Counted from the stretch's first letter, positions 1 to 6,001 are shown. The stretch is 7,850 bases of DNA from Polaromonas sp. YR568 (GCA_945871335.1 CAMBWM010000109.1:1-7850); one strand, 5' to 3'. Notes: generated by a model not told the origin, from the letters alone. Numbers and translations: made by a program.

Positions 1-103
1 TCACGTGCTGCTCTTTGCCCCGGGTGTCAGTGAAGCGGAAGTCAACAAACTTGACTTCGTTTTCCTTGACCATTTTCATGACGTCTGCGACGGTCTTTGC
101 CAT
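1..103 (-). CDS. glnA: Glutamine synthetase type I, N-terminal fragment (runs off left edge)
   Basis: The first 34 codons are visible, starting [19 protein letters not shown] and continuing [15 protein letters not shown]. This is the typical N-terminus of proteobacterial type I glutamine synthetase, the dodecameric cytoplasmic enzyme that makes glutamine from glutamate, ammonia and ATP. The ATG at 103-101 is preceded by a strong Shine-Dalgarno AGGAG at 110-114 with a 6-nt spacer, so the start is secure. The rest of the gene, including the active site and the adenylylation tyrosine loop, lies outside the window. The upstream leader has a sigma-54-type promoter and NtrC-like sites, which fits nitrogen-controlled expression. 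In this group glnA is often followed by ntrB-ntrC; that cannot be seen here. The identification rests on a short but very characteristic segment. Confidence 0.93.
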   Translation of the reverse strand, partial: MAKTVADVMKMVKENEVKFVDFRFTDTRGKEQHV

Positions 104-155
104 CAGAATCTCCTGTTGCTGGATGGTGGTTAAAAATCTTTTCAGTGCAACTGAA

Positions 156-171
156 TGCACTTTCTATGCCA
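156..171 (-). promoter_or_regulatory. Sigma-54 (RpoN) promoter for glnA
   Basis: Read on the minus strand the site is TGGCATAGAAAGTGCA. This matches the sigma-54 consensus TGGCAC-N5-TTGCW, with the essential GG (-24, positions 169-170) and GC (-12, positions 157-158) exactly 10 nt apart. The predicted transcription start is near position 145, giving a 5' UTR of about 42 nt before the glnA ATG. Sigma-54 control of glnA with NtrC is well established in Proteobacteria. The assignment here is from sequence match and position. Confidence 0.72.
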
Positions 172-316
172 CAGGGGGAGATCCCCCGCTGAAAGCAGAA
201 CCTGCGATTGTGCCGTCAACTGACGCCGTTTTCAGGGCGATTGGGCATAAATTGCCAGAACTCAGCTCAGGCCCAAGTAGATGACTTTTTTAGAGCAGAT
301 ACGGCGACCCCGTGAT

Positions 317-333
317 TGACCCGTTTTGGTGCA
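317..333 (-). promoter_or_regulatory. NtrC-like binding site, promoter-proximal
   Basis: On the plus strand it reads TGACCC-GTTTT-GGTGCA. Against the NtrC consensus TGCACC-N5-GGTGCA one half is perfect and the other has 4 of 6 matches. Its centre (325) is 23 bp, about two helical turns, from the centre of the second site (348). It lies about 180 nt upstream of the predicted glnA start, a plausible enhancer distance for sigma-54 activation. Confidence 0.5.
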
Positions 334-339
334 CTTATT

Positions 340-356
340 TGCACCAAAATAGGGCT
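340..356 (-). promoter_or_regulatory. NtrC-like binding site, promoter-distal
   Basis: On the plus strand it reads TGCACC-AAAAT-AGGGCT. One half-site matches the NtrC consensus perfectly and the other has 3 of 6 matches. It forms a tandem pair with the site at 317-333 and just touches the stop codon of the upstream CinA/MoCF-like gene (355-357). The perfect halves of the two sites face each other and form a 10-bp inverted repeat, TTTTGGTGCA/TGCACCAAAA, with a 6-nt spacer at 324-349. Confidence 0.48.
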
Positions 357-1302
357 AAATAGAGCGCACCAATTGAGGGCCCAGCTTTAGATTAAAAAGG
401 TGCAAGCCGGCCAACACGCCCGGAAAAGCTGCATTCACGTCGGCAGGCGTCCCTTTGACGCCCAGCTCAATGTGGCGACCGTACTCAGCATGGTCCATGC
501 TGGGCAGGCTAAACACCTTGACGCCCGGATGACGCGCTTCAATAGTGAGCATGAGGGGCGTCAGCATGGCCTCCATAGTGCCCATCACGATCACGGATTT
601 TTCAATATAAGCCTGCAACTGGTGCAGGTGACTGAAATGCGTGTCCAGCACCCACTCGACCATGGGCCAGGCCATGACCGGAAAACCAGGAACGAAATAG
701 ATGCCCCCACGCTCACCCGCTGCGTGTGGTTCGCTGCCCCCCGGGGGGGCGCTCGCAGCTTGGGACGGCCCGGCGCTGCTCAGGTCAATACCCCCACGCT
801 CACCCACTGCGTGTGGTTCGCTGCCCCCCGGGGGGGCGCAAAAGAAACCGGGTATTTTGTTGTAGGGGTTGGGAATGATGGAGGCGCCCACCGGGAAGGT
901 GCCCATGTTGAGGCGGTGGATGTTGTCCTCGCGGTCGGGTTCGAAGGGCAGGCCTTGCTCGCGCGCCACGTCTTGCATGCGCTCGCGGATCAGCACTTTG
1001 GCCTGTGGGTGCAGCTCCAGCTCCACGCCCAGGGCGCGCGCTGCGCAGTGGCGCGTATGGTCATCGGGTGTGGCGCCAATACCGCCGAAAGAAAATACCA
1101 CATCACCGCGCTCGCTCGCAGCGGCAAAGGCCCGGGCTAACGTGGCCGTGATGCGATGCGGGTCGTCGCCCACATAATCCGCGTAACTCAGTTGCAGTCC
1201 GCGTGCGGCCAACAGCTCAATGGCTTTGGGCATGTGCTTGTCGGCACGCTTGCCGGAGAGGATTTCGTCGCCGACGATGATGATTCCGAAATGTGGGGCC
1301 AT
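355..1302 (-). CDS. CinA/MoCF-family molybdopterin-binding-domain protein with an in-frame repeat insertion
   Basis: A 315-residue protein of the CinA N-terminal / MoaB-Mog (MoCF) fold family, usually annotated competence/damage-inducible protein A or molybdopterin-binding protein. The N-terminus FGIIIVGDEILSGKRADKH and the motif GGIGATPDDHT (about residues 73-83, counterpart of the family GGTGPTxDD) place it there. It has only the MoCF part; there is no C-terminal NMN amidohydrolase domain as in full CinA, so its biochemical role is uncertain. Residues 155-200 are an insertion containing two near-identical 18-residue copies, APPGGSEPHA(V/A)GERGGI, joined by DLSSAGPSQAAS. Without it the protein would be about 269 residues, near the usual family size, and KIPGFF would join YFVPGFPVMAWPM directly. 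The gene lies 23 nt after the EI24-like gene. The ATG at 1302 lacks an obvious Shine-Dalgarno, so expression may depend on the upstream gene. Confidence 0.85.
   Translation of the reverse strand: MAPHFGIIIVGDEILSGKRADKHMPKAIELLAARGLQLSYADYVGDDPHRITATLARAFAAASERGDVVFSFGGIGATPDDHTRHCAARALGVELELHPQAKVLIRERMQDVAREQGLPFEPDREDNIHRLNMGTFPVGASIIPNPYNKIPGFFCAPPGGSEPHAVGERGGIDLSSAGPSQAASAPPGGSEPHAAGERGGIYFVPGFPVMAWPMVEWVLDTHFSHLHQLQAYIEKSVIVMGTMEAMLTPLMLTIEARHPGVKVFSLPSMDHAEYGRHIELGVKGTPADVNAAFPGVLAGLHLFNLKLGPQLVRSI
704..752 (-). repeat. 49-bp repeat core, copy B
   Basis: This core matches 791-839 at 48 of 49 positions; the single difference turns Val into Ala in the encoded peptide. It contains stem CACGC (708-712)/GCGTG (722-726) and the C6G7 block at 736-750. 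In coding orientation it encodes APPGGSEPHAAGERGG and is the second copy. Confidence 0.9.
791..839 (-). repeat. 49-bp repeat core, copy A
   Basis: First copy in coding orientation, 87 bp from its partner and in the same reading frame. It encodes APPGGSEPHAVGERGG. It has the same internal stems as the other copy: CACGC (795-799)/GCGTG (809-813) and the C6G7 block at about 823-837. Confidence 0.9.
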
Positions 1303-1325
1303 GAAGTATGAAAGGCGCTGGACGC

Positions 1326-2207
1326 TCAGGGTAAAGGTGGCAAGGGCTCGGTCGCAGGCGCCGTCGGTAAAAAGGGCACGTCAACAGGTGTGCCGGCCGT
1401 TGACATGAACTCATCGCGCAAGCGCAGTTGCTGCAAAGCCGATAAAGCAAAGTGCGCAAACCACAATGAAGAAAAGGCAAACACGAGGGTGTAAATCCAG
1501 ATGGCCACGGGTACCAGGATGGGCGCCATGGCCACGAACATGGCGCCTGAGGCCCAGATCACACTGGGCACTGCGCCCAGGTAGCCGCTGAGCACACCGA
1601 TGCTCAACAGACTCCAACGATTCTCCTTAAAAATGTGCCGACGTTCGTCGGCGCTGGCGTACTCTGCCAGCGCGTCATAAGCCATCACGCGGTAAGTCAG
1701 CCAACCCCATATCAACGGTGGCAAAACCAGCACCAGAGGCGGCACAAGCCACAAAGGAAATGACAAGATCAGGGCGATACAGGCCAGCAATGTCGAGGCC
1801 AAACTCCACACCAAGCTGGCAGCCAAAGAGCCGCCCTGGCGACGCTCAAGTGTTGCAAAGCGCCGCCCCCCAACCAAAGACACCATGGCCGGTGTCATCA
1901 ACATGGCCACGAACAACAAAGACGTGATCACAATCACCGGAATGGCCAGGAACAACAACAATGCCGGCGCCAGCACCAGCCGTAAATTACCCAGCCCAAG
2001 GCCTTCCAGCCATTGGCTCATGCTGCTGACCAGCTGGTAGCTGTCAAGCTGGGTGCGCAGCATATCGACAGCGTCATTCCAGTACAAATAACCCAGACCG
2101 AGCGACGCCACTGTCATGATGATGAGCGGTAAAAAAGACAGTGCGATCACCCGCGGATGCAGGCAATAAGCCGCTGCACGCCAGAAAGAATCGATCAGCC
2201 GACTCAT
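1326..2207 (-). CDS. EI24/CysZ-like multi-pass inner-membrane protein
   Basis: A 293-residue hydrophobic protein beginning MSRLIDSFWRAAAYCLHPRV, typical of the EI24 domain family, which includes the sulfate transporter CysZ. Hydrophobic stretches lie at about residues 20-42, 75-108, 128-168 and 205-255, several long enough to hold two helices. The C-terminal tail (about 35 residues) is Pro/Thr-rich and probably cytoplasmic. I chose the ATG at 2207 over an in-frame start 15 codons upstream because it overlaps the stop of the preceding gene as ATGA (2207-2204), with a GGGGCGGG stretch just before it, and it gives the usual family N-terminus. Sulfate transport is possible but not shown; there are no sulfur genes nearby, so I would keep the neutral EI24 name. 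Confidence 0.85.
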   Translation of the reverse strand: MSRLIDSFWRAAAYCLHPRVIALSFLPLIIMTVASLGLGYLYWNDAVDMLRTQLDSYQLVSSMSQWLEGLGLGNLRLVLAPALLLFLAIPVIVITSLLFVAMLMTPAMVSLVGGRRFATLERRQGGSLAASLVWSLASTLLACIALILSFPLWLVPPLVLVLPPLIWGWLTYRVMAYDALAEYASADERRHIFKENRWSLLSIGVLSGYLGAVPSVIWASGAMFVAMAPILVPVAIWIYTLVFAFSSLWFAHFALSALQQLRLRDEFMSTAGTPVDVPFLPTAPATEPLPPLP

Positions 2208-3136
2208 GCCCGCCCCAACAGGCGCTTGAGCCCCTGCCATTGTTGTGACCACAGGCCACGGCCGTAGTCGCGTTGCTGCTCAATCTGATCGGGCACGCCG
2301 GTGGGTTCGAGCTTGTGCTGAAAATTGGCCGTGCCAAAAATCTGATCCCACCAAGGCAGCAACACGCCATAGTTCTGCTCGCTGCAATGAATGCTGTGAT
2401 GCAAGCGATGAAAGCGGGGGCTGACCCACAGCCGCTCGCCCAGACGGCCAAAGCTCAGGCGCACATTGGCATGCTGCAAGCTTTCGCTGAGCTGGGTCAA
2501 GGCCACGATGGCAATGAACTGCTCGGGCGCGACGCCGATCAGCTGGGCCAGCAGCACCAGCAAGACGTCCAACAGCATGTCGTCCAGAAAATGGTTGCGG
2601 TTGTCGCTCCACATGCTCATCTGGCGCTGCGCATGGTGCAGCGAATGCAGCCGCCACCACAGCCCAATACCGTGCTGGCCGCGGTGCAGCCAATACGCAA
2701 AGAAATCAAACACCACCAGGTAAATCACCAGGCTGGCCAGCGCACCGTCAGTCACGCCGGGCCACAGTTGGTCTAAATGAAAGGTGCCCAAACCGGCGAC
2801 CCGCAGCTGCCCGAATGCATCGTTGAGCAAGGGGCCGAGCAGAAAGAAAAGCGCCACACGAAAAAGGCCCAGGCGGTGGATCAGGGTGTAGATCATGTCG
2901 GTGCGGATGGTGGCGCGGTCCGTCACCGCCTCAACCGGTCGCCATCGCTGCAAGGGCCCGAAGATGACCACTATCACAAGAATTTGCAGCACACCGGCCA
3001 GCAACCAGGCACTGGCGGCATAAGCGTCTTCGAGCAAATTACCCATGCCCAGGCTGAACAGGATGGGGGCTGCCAGCGCAAACAACACTTCCTGCAAGGC
3101 GGTGAAACTGTCTGTCAACCAAGTCCAAAGGTTCAT
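2204..3136 (-). CDS. Sterol desaturase / fatty acid hydroxylase superfamily membrane protein
   Basis: A 310-residue integral membrane protein with the di-iron histidine motifs of this superfamily: HRGQH (151-155), HSLHH (164-168) and HRLHH (243-247). Further histidines (H182, H222) sit in expected neighbouring positions. Hydrophobic segments flank the motifs (about 15-32, 42-61, 92-106, 133-150, 189-213). Such enzymes use O2 and a bound di-iron centre to hydroxylate or desaturate lipid substrates at the membrane. The substrate here is unknown; a bacterial membrane lipid, fatty acid or carotenoid-like compound is more likely than a sterol. The ATG at 3136 has a strong Shine-Dalgarno GGAGGA (3142-3147) and overlaps the stop of the upstream gene as ATGA, so it is preferred over a start 31 codons earlier. 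The gene also overlaps the following EI24-like gene by 4 nt. Confidence 0.9.
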   Translation of the reverse strand: MNLWTWLTDSFTALQEVLFALAAPILFSLGMGNLLEDAYAASAWLLAGVLQILVIVVIFGPLQRWRPVEAVTDRATIRTDMIYTLIHRLGLFRVALFFLLGPLLNDAFGQLRVAGLGTFHLDQLWPGVTDGALASLVIYLVVFDFFAYWLHRGQHGIGLWWRLHSLHHAQRQMSMWSDNRNHFLDDMLLDVLLVLLAQLIGVAPEQFIAIVALTQLSESLQHANVRLSFGRLGERLWVSPRFHRLHHSIHCSEQNYGVLLPWWDQIFGTANFQHKLEPTGVPDQIEQQRDYGRGLWSQQWQGLKRLLGRA

Positions 3137-4014
3137 GACCGTCCTCCAAGCGAAGGCTGCGAAGTGGCCGCGCCTTGCTGCGCAATCCATGGTTTGAACT
3201 GCGGATGCTCGCGCAAGGTGGCAAAGCAAAATCCGCGCGCTTGCAGGCCCACAATCAAGGGCTCAAGCACGGCCGGCGCCCAGGGGTCCCGTCGCGACCA
3301 GATGCCCAGGTGCGCCACCAAAATGTCACCGGCGCGTATGTCGCGCAGCGCTGTCTGCAAAAGCTGTGCATTGGGAAAACGCTCGCTGGGCAACTCATCG
3401 CCTAAAAATCCGGCCGGCGCCCAAGCAACATGGGCCCAACCGCAGCTGCGTGCGGCCTGCAGCAAGGCAGGCGAGGTCTTGCCGCCCGGGGCGCGAAACA
3501 GCGGCAGCGGCGCCCGGCCCGTCAGGGCTTGCAAGCGTGTGGCAGATTTTTTAATTTCAGCGCAATACTGTGCGGCCGTCCAAAGCTGGTCTTTGCCAGC
3601 CAGTGGCCCGGCCGAGGCGCGGATTCGAAAGCGAAGCGCCTGTCCAGGCTCGGCCACGTCGGCACGCCAGTAACTGTGGTCGTAGGTGTGCGAGGCAAAT
3701 TCATGGCCCTCTGCAGCGCGCCCCTGCCACCAGCCGGCCCAGTCACTGCCTAGGCTTGCGTTGCCGGTTTGGGTGGCTTCATTGGCCGCAAAAAAAGTGA
3801 CTTTGACATCGTGCTTTTTCAGCACGTCGGCAATCAGGGGGGCGACGGCCATGTGGCCGGTGTCAAAGGTCAGGTAGACGGGTTTGACGGCAGCAGCGCC
3901 AGACGTGGTGGCGCAAGTGCCGGCGTGCAGGGCCGACCCGACTACCGCCAAGGCCAGCAGCGCGAGTGCGCGCTCGCGTTCAGCGGGGCGCGTGGTCCAG
4001 TGTCCAAACGCCAT
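3133..4014 (-). CDS. Exported polysaccharide deacetylase-like (NodB fold) protein
   Basis: A 293-residue protein with an N-terminal signal or anchor sequence: Arg-rich residues 9-15, then a hydrophobic ALALLALAVVGSALHAG stretch. A NodB-type carbohydrate esterase 4 domain follows. Motif 1 is YLTFDTGH (47-54), motif 2 is SHTYDH (108-113, the H-x3-H zinc pair), motif 3 is RAPGG (174-178), and a late HLG motif is at 235-237. The usual motif 1 is TFDDG; here the second Asp, normally a metal ligand, is Thr. That leaves D51 as the presumed base and H109/H113 for the metal. It may deacetylate peptidoglycan or an exported polysaccharide in the periplasm, but activity is not assured. I preferred ATG 4014 (GGAAAGA upstream) to an in-frame TTG at 4029. 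It overlaps the upstream propeller gene by 35 nt and the downstream gene by 4 nt. Confidence 0.85.
   Translation of the reverse strand: MAFGHWTTRPAERERALALLALAVVGSALHAGTCATTSGAAAVKPVYLTFDTGHMAVAPLIADVLKKHDVKVTFFAANEATQTGNASLGSDWAGWWQGRAAEGHEFASHTYDHSYWRADVAEPGQALRFRIRASAGPLAGKDQLWTAAQYCAEIKKSATRLQALTGRAPLPLFRAPGGKTSPALLQAARSCGWAHVAWAPAGFLGDELPSERFPNAQLLQTALRDIRAGDILVAHLGIWSRRDPWAPAVLEPLIVGLQARGFCFATLREHPQFKPWIAQQGAATSQPSLGGRS
3142..3147 (-). promoter_or_regulatory. Shine-Dalgarno fixing the sterol desaturase-family start
   Basis: GGAGGA on the minus strand, 5 nt before the ATG at 3136. It sits inside the end of the deacetylase-like gene and supports the shorter start over the upstream in-frame one. 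Confidence 0.75.
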
Positions 4015-4984
4015 GCGGGCTCTTTCCAACTTTGATCTGTCGCACCAGCTTACCGCTGGTCAGGTCCAGCACACTGAGCTTGCCGGTCCAGCGGGAAGAA
4101 ACAAAAAGATGCTTGCCGTCGCGCGAGACATCCATGCAGTCCGGTCCGCCGGGCACATCGAAGCGCCCGACCACGTCCAGCGTCTGCAAGTCAATCTTGC
4201 TGATAGTATTGGCCACGCGGTTGCTCACCAGTGCATGCCGCCCGTCACCCAGAGCCCGAAATGCATGTGCACCCAGGCCTGTCCTGACGACTTTGCTACG
4301 CACGGGCGCCGGGCCGGAAACGTCATACACCTCGACCGCGTCGCCGCCGGTCAGCGCCACCAGAATGCGTTTGTCGTCGGCCGTGCCGAAAAGGTCCGCC
4401 GGCATGGGGCCGGTCTTGATGCGCCATTTGATCAGCTGCGTCTTCAAGTCGAGCGCAATCAGCTCGTCGCTGTCTTGCATGGTCGAGTAAGCGGTGCTGC
4501 TCTTGCTGTCTATCCAGAGGTGGCTGGGGGTCTTGCCGGCGGCAATGCGCTTGGCCAGCGTCATGTTGCTGCCGTCCCAGCTGAAGATATCGATGTGATT
4601 AAGGCGGTTCGCAGCTGTCACAAACCATTTCATGTCGGGGGAAAAGCGCAAATGGTAGGGATCGAGCACATTGCGCACGGTGCGCTGGACTGCGGCCGTG
4701 CGCGGATCAATGAAGGTCAGCGAGTCCGACATCGCGTTGGCAACGATCATAGACTTTTCGTCTGGGGTGAGGTACAGGTGATGCGGCTGCTTCCCGGTGG
4801 CAATGCGACGGGTTTCTTTCCAGGTGGTGACGTCAATCACGCTGACGCTGTCGCCCAGCGAATTAAGCACGAACAAGGGCGCCGGCGCAGTGCGCGGCAC
4901 AGCTGCATTGGTACCCGTGGCGCCTGTAGCGGCTACAGAAACAAGGACCAGTGCACAGGAAAGAAAACGGATTACAGAAATCAC
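3980..4984 (-). CDS. Exported YVTN/YncE-type beta-propeller repeat protein
   Basis: A 334-residue protein with a hydrophobic N-terminal export signal (FLSCALVLVSVAATGATG, about residues 7-24). Repeated propeller blades follow, with the recurring pattern of a 'VIDxxT' strand, then 'GKxPHxLxLTPD', then 'ANxxSDSLTxID'. Examples are FVLNSLGDSVSVIDVTTWK (about 38-56), then blades ending FIDPRT, HIDIFSWDG, ALDLKT, KIDLQT and VLDLTSGK. The family forms seven-bladed propellers and is often periplasmic; ligands are mostly unknown, so no function is assigned. No ATG lies at the right place. The GTG at 4984-4982 is chosen because AAGG (4992-4995) precedes it by 7 nt and the signal peptide starts there. 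It begins 17 nt after rsuA and its 3' end overlaps the deacetylase-like gene by 35 nt, suggesting coupled expression. Confidence 0.83.
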   Translation of the reverse strand: MISVIRFLSCALVLVSVAATGATGTNAAVPRTAPAPLFVLNSLGDSVSVIDVTTWKETRRIATGKQPHHLYLTPDEKSMIVANAMSDSLTFIDPRTAAVQRTVRNVLDPYHLRFSPDMKWFVTAANRLNHIDIFSWDGSNMTLAKRIAAGKTPSHLWIDSKSSTAYSTMQDSDELIALDLKTQLIKWRIKTGPMPADLFGTADDKRILVALTGGDAVEVYDVSGPAPVRSKVVRTGLGAHAFRALGDGRHALVSNRVANTISKIDLQTLDVVGRFDVPGGPDCMDVSRDGKHLFVSSRWTGKLSVLDLTSGKLVRQIKVGKSPHGVWTLDHAPR

Positions 4985-5001
4985 AAAAACACCTTGTCTG
5001 A

Positions 5002-5751
5002 TCAGTGACTCAGTGTAGCGGCCGGCGCCGAAATGCTGTTGAGGTCCTGCGCAGTCAGCCAACGCCATTGGCCGGGCGCCAGTTCAGGCGGCAGCAGCAA
5101 ACCGCCGATGCGCGAGCGGTGCAAGCCCTCGACCCGGTTGCCCACGGCCGCGATCATGCGCTTGACCTGGTGGTACTTGCCTTCGGTGAGAACCAAGCTG
5201 AGGCTCAACTCGCCGGTCTGCACGCAGTCGGCAGCACGCACCGGTTTGGGGTCGTCGTCCAGCACGACGCCGGCCAACAGCTTTTGGACCTGCGTGGCAT
5301 CCACCGGGTGCTTGGCCAGCACCTCGTACTCCTTGGGCACATGGTGCTTGGGCGAGCTCATGCGGTGAATGAACTTGCCGTCGTCAGACAGCAGCAGCAA
5401 ACCGGTGGTGTCTTGGTCCAGGCGCCCGACGGCCTGCACACCCGCCGCCGCCCCGCCGCCACGCTGGCGAATGGGCGCTGGCAACAAGGTGTAAATGCTG
5501 GGATAGGTGCTGGGCTTTTGCGAGCACTCATAGCCGGCCGGTTTGTGCAGCATTAAATAAGCTTTGGCGTGGTACAGCCAGGGCTCACCCTGCACTTGGA
5601 AAGCCAAACCCTCGGCCTCGAACAAGGTAGATGCGTCCTCGCAAACGCTGCCAGCCACCGCCACAAAGCCCTGCTGCACCAAACCGGCGCAGACCCGGCG
5701 GGTGCCAAAACCCTGAGAAAACAAAATGTCCTGAAGTTGCATTCGCGCCAT
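5002..5751 (-). CDS. rsuA: 16S rRNA pseudouridine(516) synthase, RsuA type
   Basis: A 249-residue member of the RsuA/RluB/RluE/RluF branch of pseudouridine synthases, which convert a uridine in rRNA to pseudouridine. An S4-like N-terminal RNA-binding segment (about 5-58, LQDILFSQGFGTRRV) precedes the catalytic domain. That domain shows HKPAGY (69-74), the active-site motif GRLD (109-112, D112 the catalytic Asp) followed by QDTTGLLLLSDDG, and the C-terminal KYHQVKRM/VGNRVEGLHR block (about 192-212). These are the hallmarks of RsuA, which modifies U516 of 16S rRNA; RluE- or RluF-type specificity cannot be fully excluded. Start choice is uncertain: ATG 5751, ATG 5742 (MQLQDILFSQ) and GTG 5772 are all in frame and none has a clear Shine-Dalgarno. 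It is the first gene of the leftward six-gene string and faces an AT-rich divergent control region. Confidence 0.88.
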   Translation of the reverse strand: MARMQLQDILFSQGFGTRRVCAGLVQQGFVAVAGSVCEDASTLFEAEGLAFQVQGEPWLYHAKAYLMLHKPAGYECSQKPSTYPSIYTLLPAPIRQRGGGAAAGVQAVGRLDQDTTGLLLLSDDGKFIHRMSSPKHHVPKEYEVLAKHPVDATQVQKLLAGVVLDDDPKPVRAADCVQTGELSLSLVLTEGKYHQVKRMIAAVGNRVEGLHRSRIGGLLLPPELAPGQWRWLTAQDLNSISAPAATLSH

Positions 5752-5900
5752 GGGCGTATTGTCGCCGGCCACGCAATCGGGCTCGAGGCGCCCCGACGTG
5801 GCAGGTGTTATTGGCTAAAACCAGGTTAACAACAAGTATTTTTCACATTAAGAAAAATAACCCATGAAAAAAACTATAAAAATTTAAATGGGTATATATT

Positions 5901-5913
5901 GAATTATTAATTC
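5901..5913. promoter_or_regulatory. 13-bp perfect palindrome, possible operator
   Basis: GAATTATTAATTC is an exact inverted repeat (6-bp arms around one T), about 95 bp upstream of the winged-helix gene's start. Such palindromes are typical targets of dimeric winged-helix regulators. Autoregulation is a guess from position; in AT-rich DNA a palindrome this short can also arise by chance. Confidence 0.3.
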
Positions 5914-5995
5914 TTATTTTGGCTTTTCAGCAAATACATGTTCCCGCTTCGACCTAGACAAGATGGGTCAAAGAGCTTTCATGCCAGCCACCAAC

Positions 5996-6001
5996 AGGGG
6001 A
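5996..6001 (+). promoter_or_regulatory. Shine-Dalgarno selecting the winged-helix gene start
   Basis: AGGGGA lies 6 nt before ATG 6008 and is the best ribosome site among the three in-frame ATGs (5963, 5981, 6008). Confidence 0.6.

Larger units (their letters stand above)
104..354. other. glnA leader and upstream control region
   Basis: This 251-bp stretch has no credible gene. It holds the glnA Shine-Dalgarno, the sigma-54 promoter match, a second palindrome AGTGCA-N6-TGCACT at 144-161 overlapping the -12 element and the predicted start, and the NtrC-like pair at 317-356. The short open frame across 15-284 on the plus strand runs antisense to glnA and is not a gene. I could not assign a convincing sigma-70 promoter. 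Confidence 0.6.
703..840 (-). mobile_element. Palindromic repeat insertion inside the CinA/MoCF-like gene
   Basis: About 138 bp (46 codons) interrupt an otherwise continuous conserved protein between KIPGFF and IYFVPGFPV. The segment consists of a repeated 49-bp core, a 38-bp linker and the core again, with a unit length of 87 bp (29 codons), so the frame is kept. Each core contains the self-complementary block GCCCCCCGGGGGGGC and a second stem CACGC/GCGTG. There is no transposase, so it would be a non-autonomous, MITE-like or Rickettsia-palindromic-element-like sequence. The exact borders and any target duplication cannot be fixed without an uninterrupted homologue. That it is inserted is inferred from the repeat structure, the low-complexity peptide and the remembered family length. 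Confidence 0.65.

Noticed and set aside
324..349. 10-bp palindrome as a transcription terminator after the CinA/MoCF-like gene
   Set aside because: The A and T runs are on the wrong sides for an intrinsic terminator on the minus strand and no T-tract follows; the GGTGCA/TGCACC halves fit NtrC sites better.
703..840. The two repeat cores as a CRISPR array
   Set aside because: There are only two copies, they are part of an open protein-coding frame, and there are no cas genes or further spacers.
400..1140. Plus-strand open frame (246 codons) antisense to the CinA/MoCF-like gene
   Set aside because: The minus-strand protein has clear family motifs; this frame has none. Its openness through the repeat is a by-product of GC-rich codons.
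2777..3673. Plus-strand open frame (298 codons) antisense to the desaturase- and deacetylase-like genes
   Set aside because: It spans parts of two well-supported minus-strand genes, is low-complexity and has no domain-like pattern.
3884..5008. Long plus-strand open frame (374 codons) across the propeller gene
   Set aside because: It lies antisense to a clear beta-propeller gene with signal peptide and blade repeats. Its translation has no recognisable domain, and such frames are common in GC-rich DNA.
5837..5859. TATTTTTC/GAAAAATA as a terminator
   Set aside because: It sits between divergent genes, where no transcript should end, and the stem is pure A/T apart from one G-C pair; an operator or chance is more likely.
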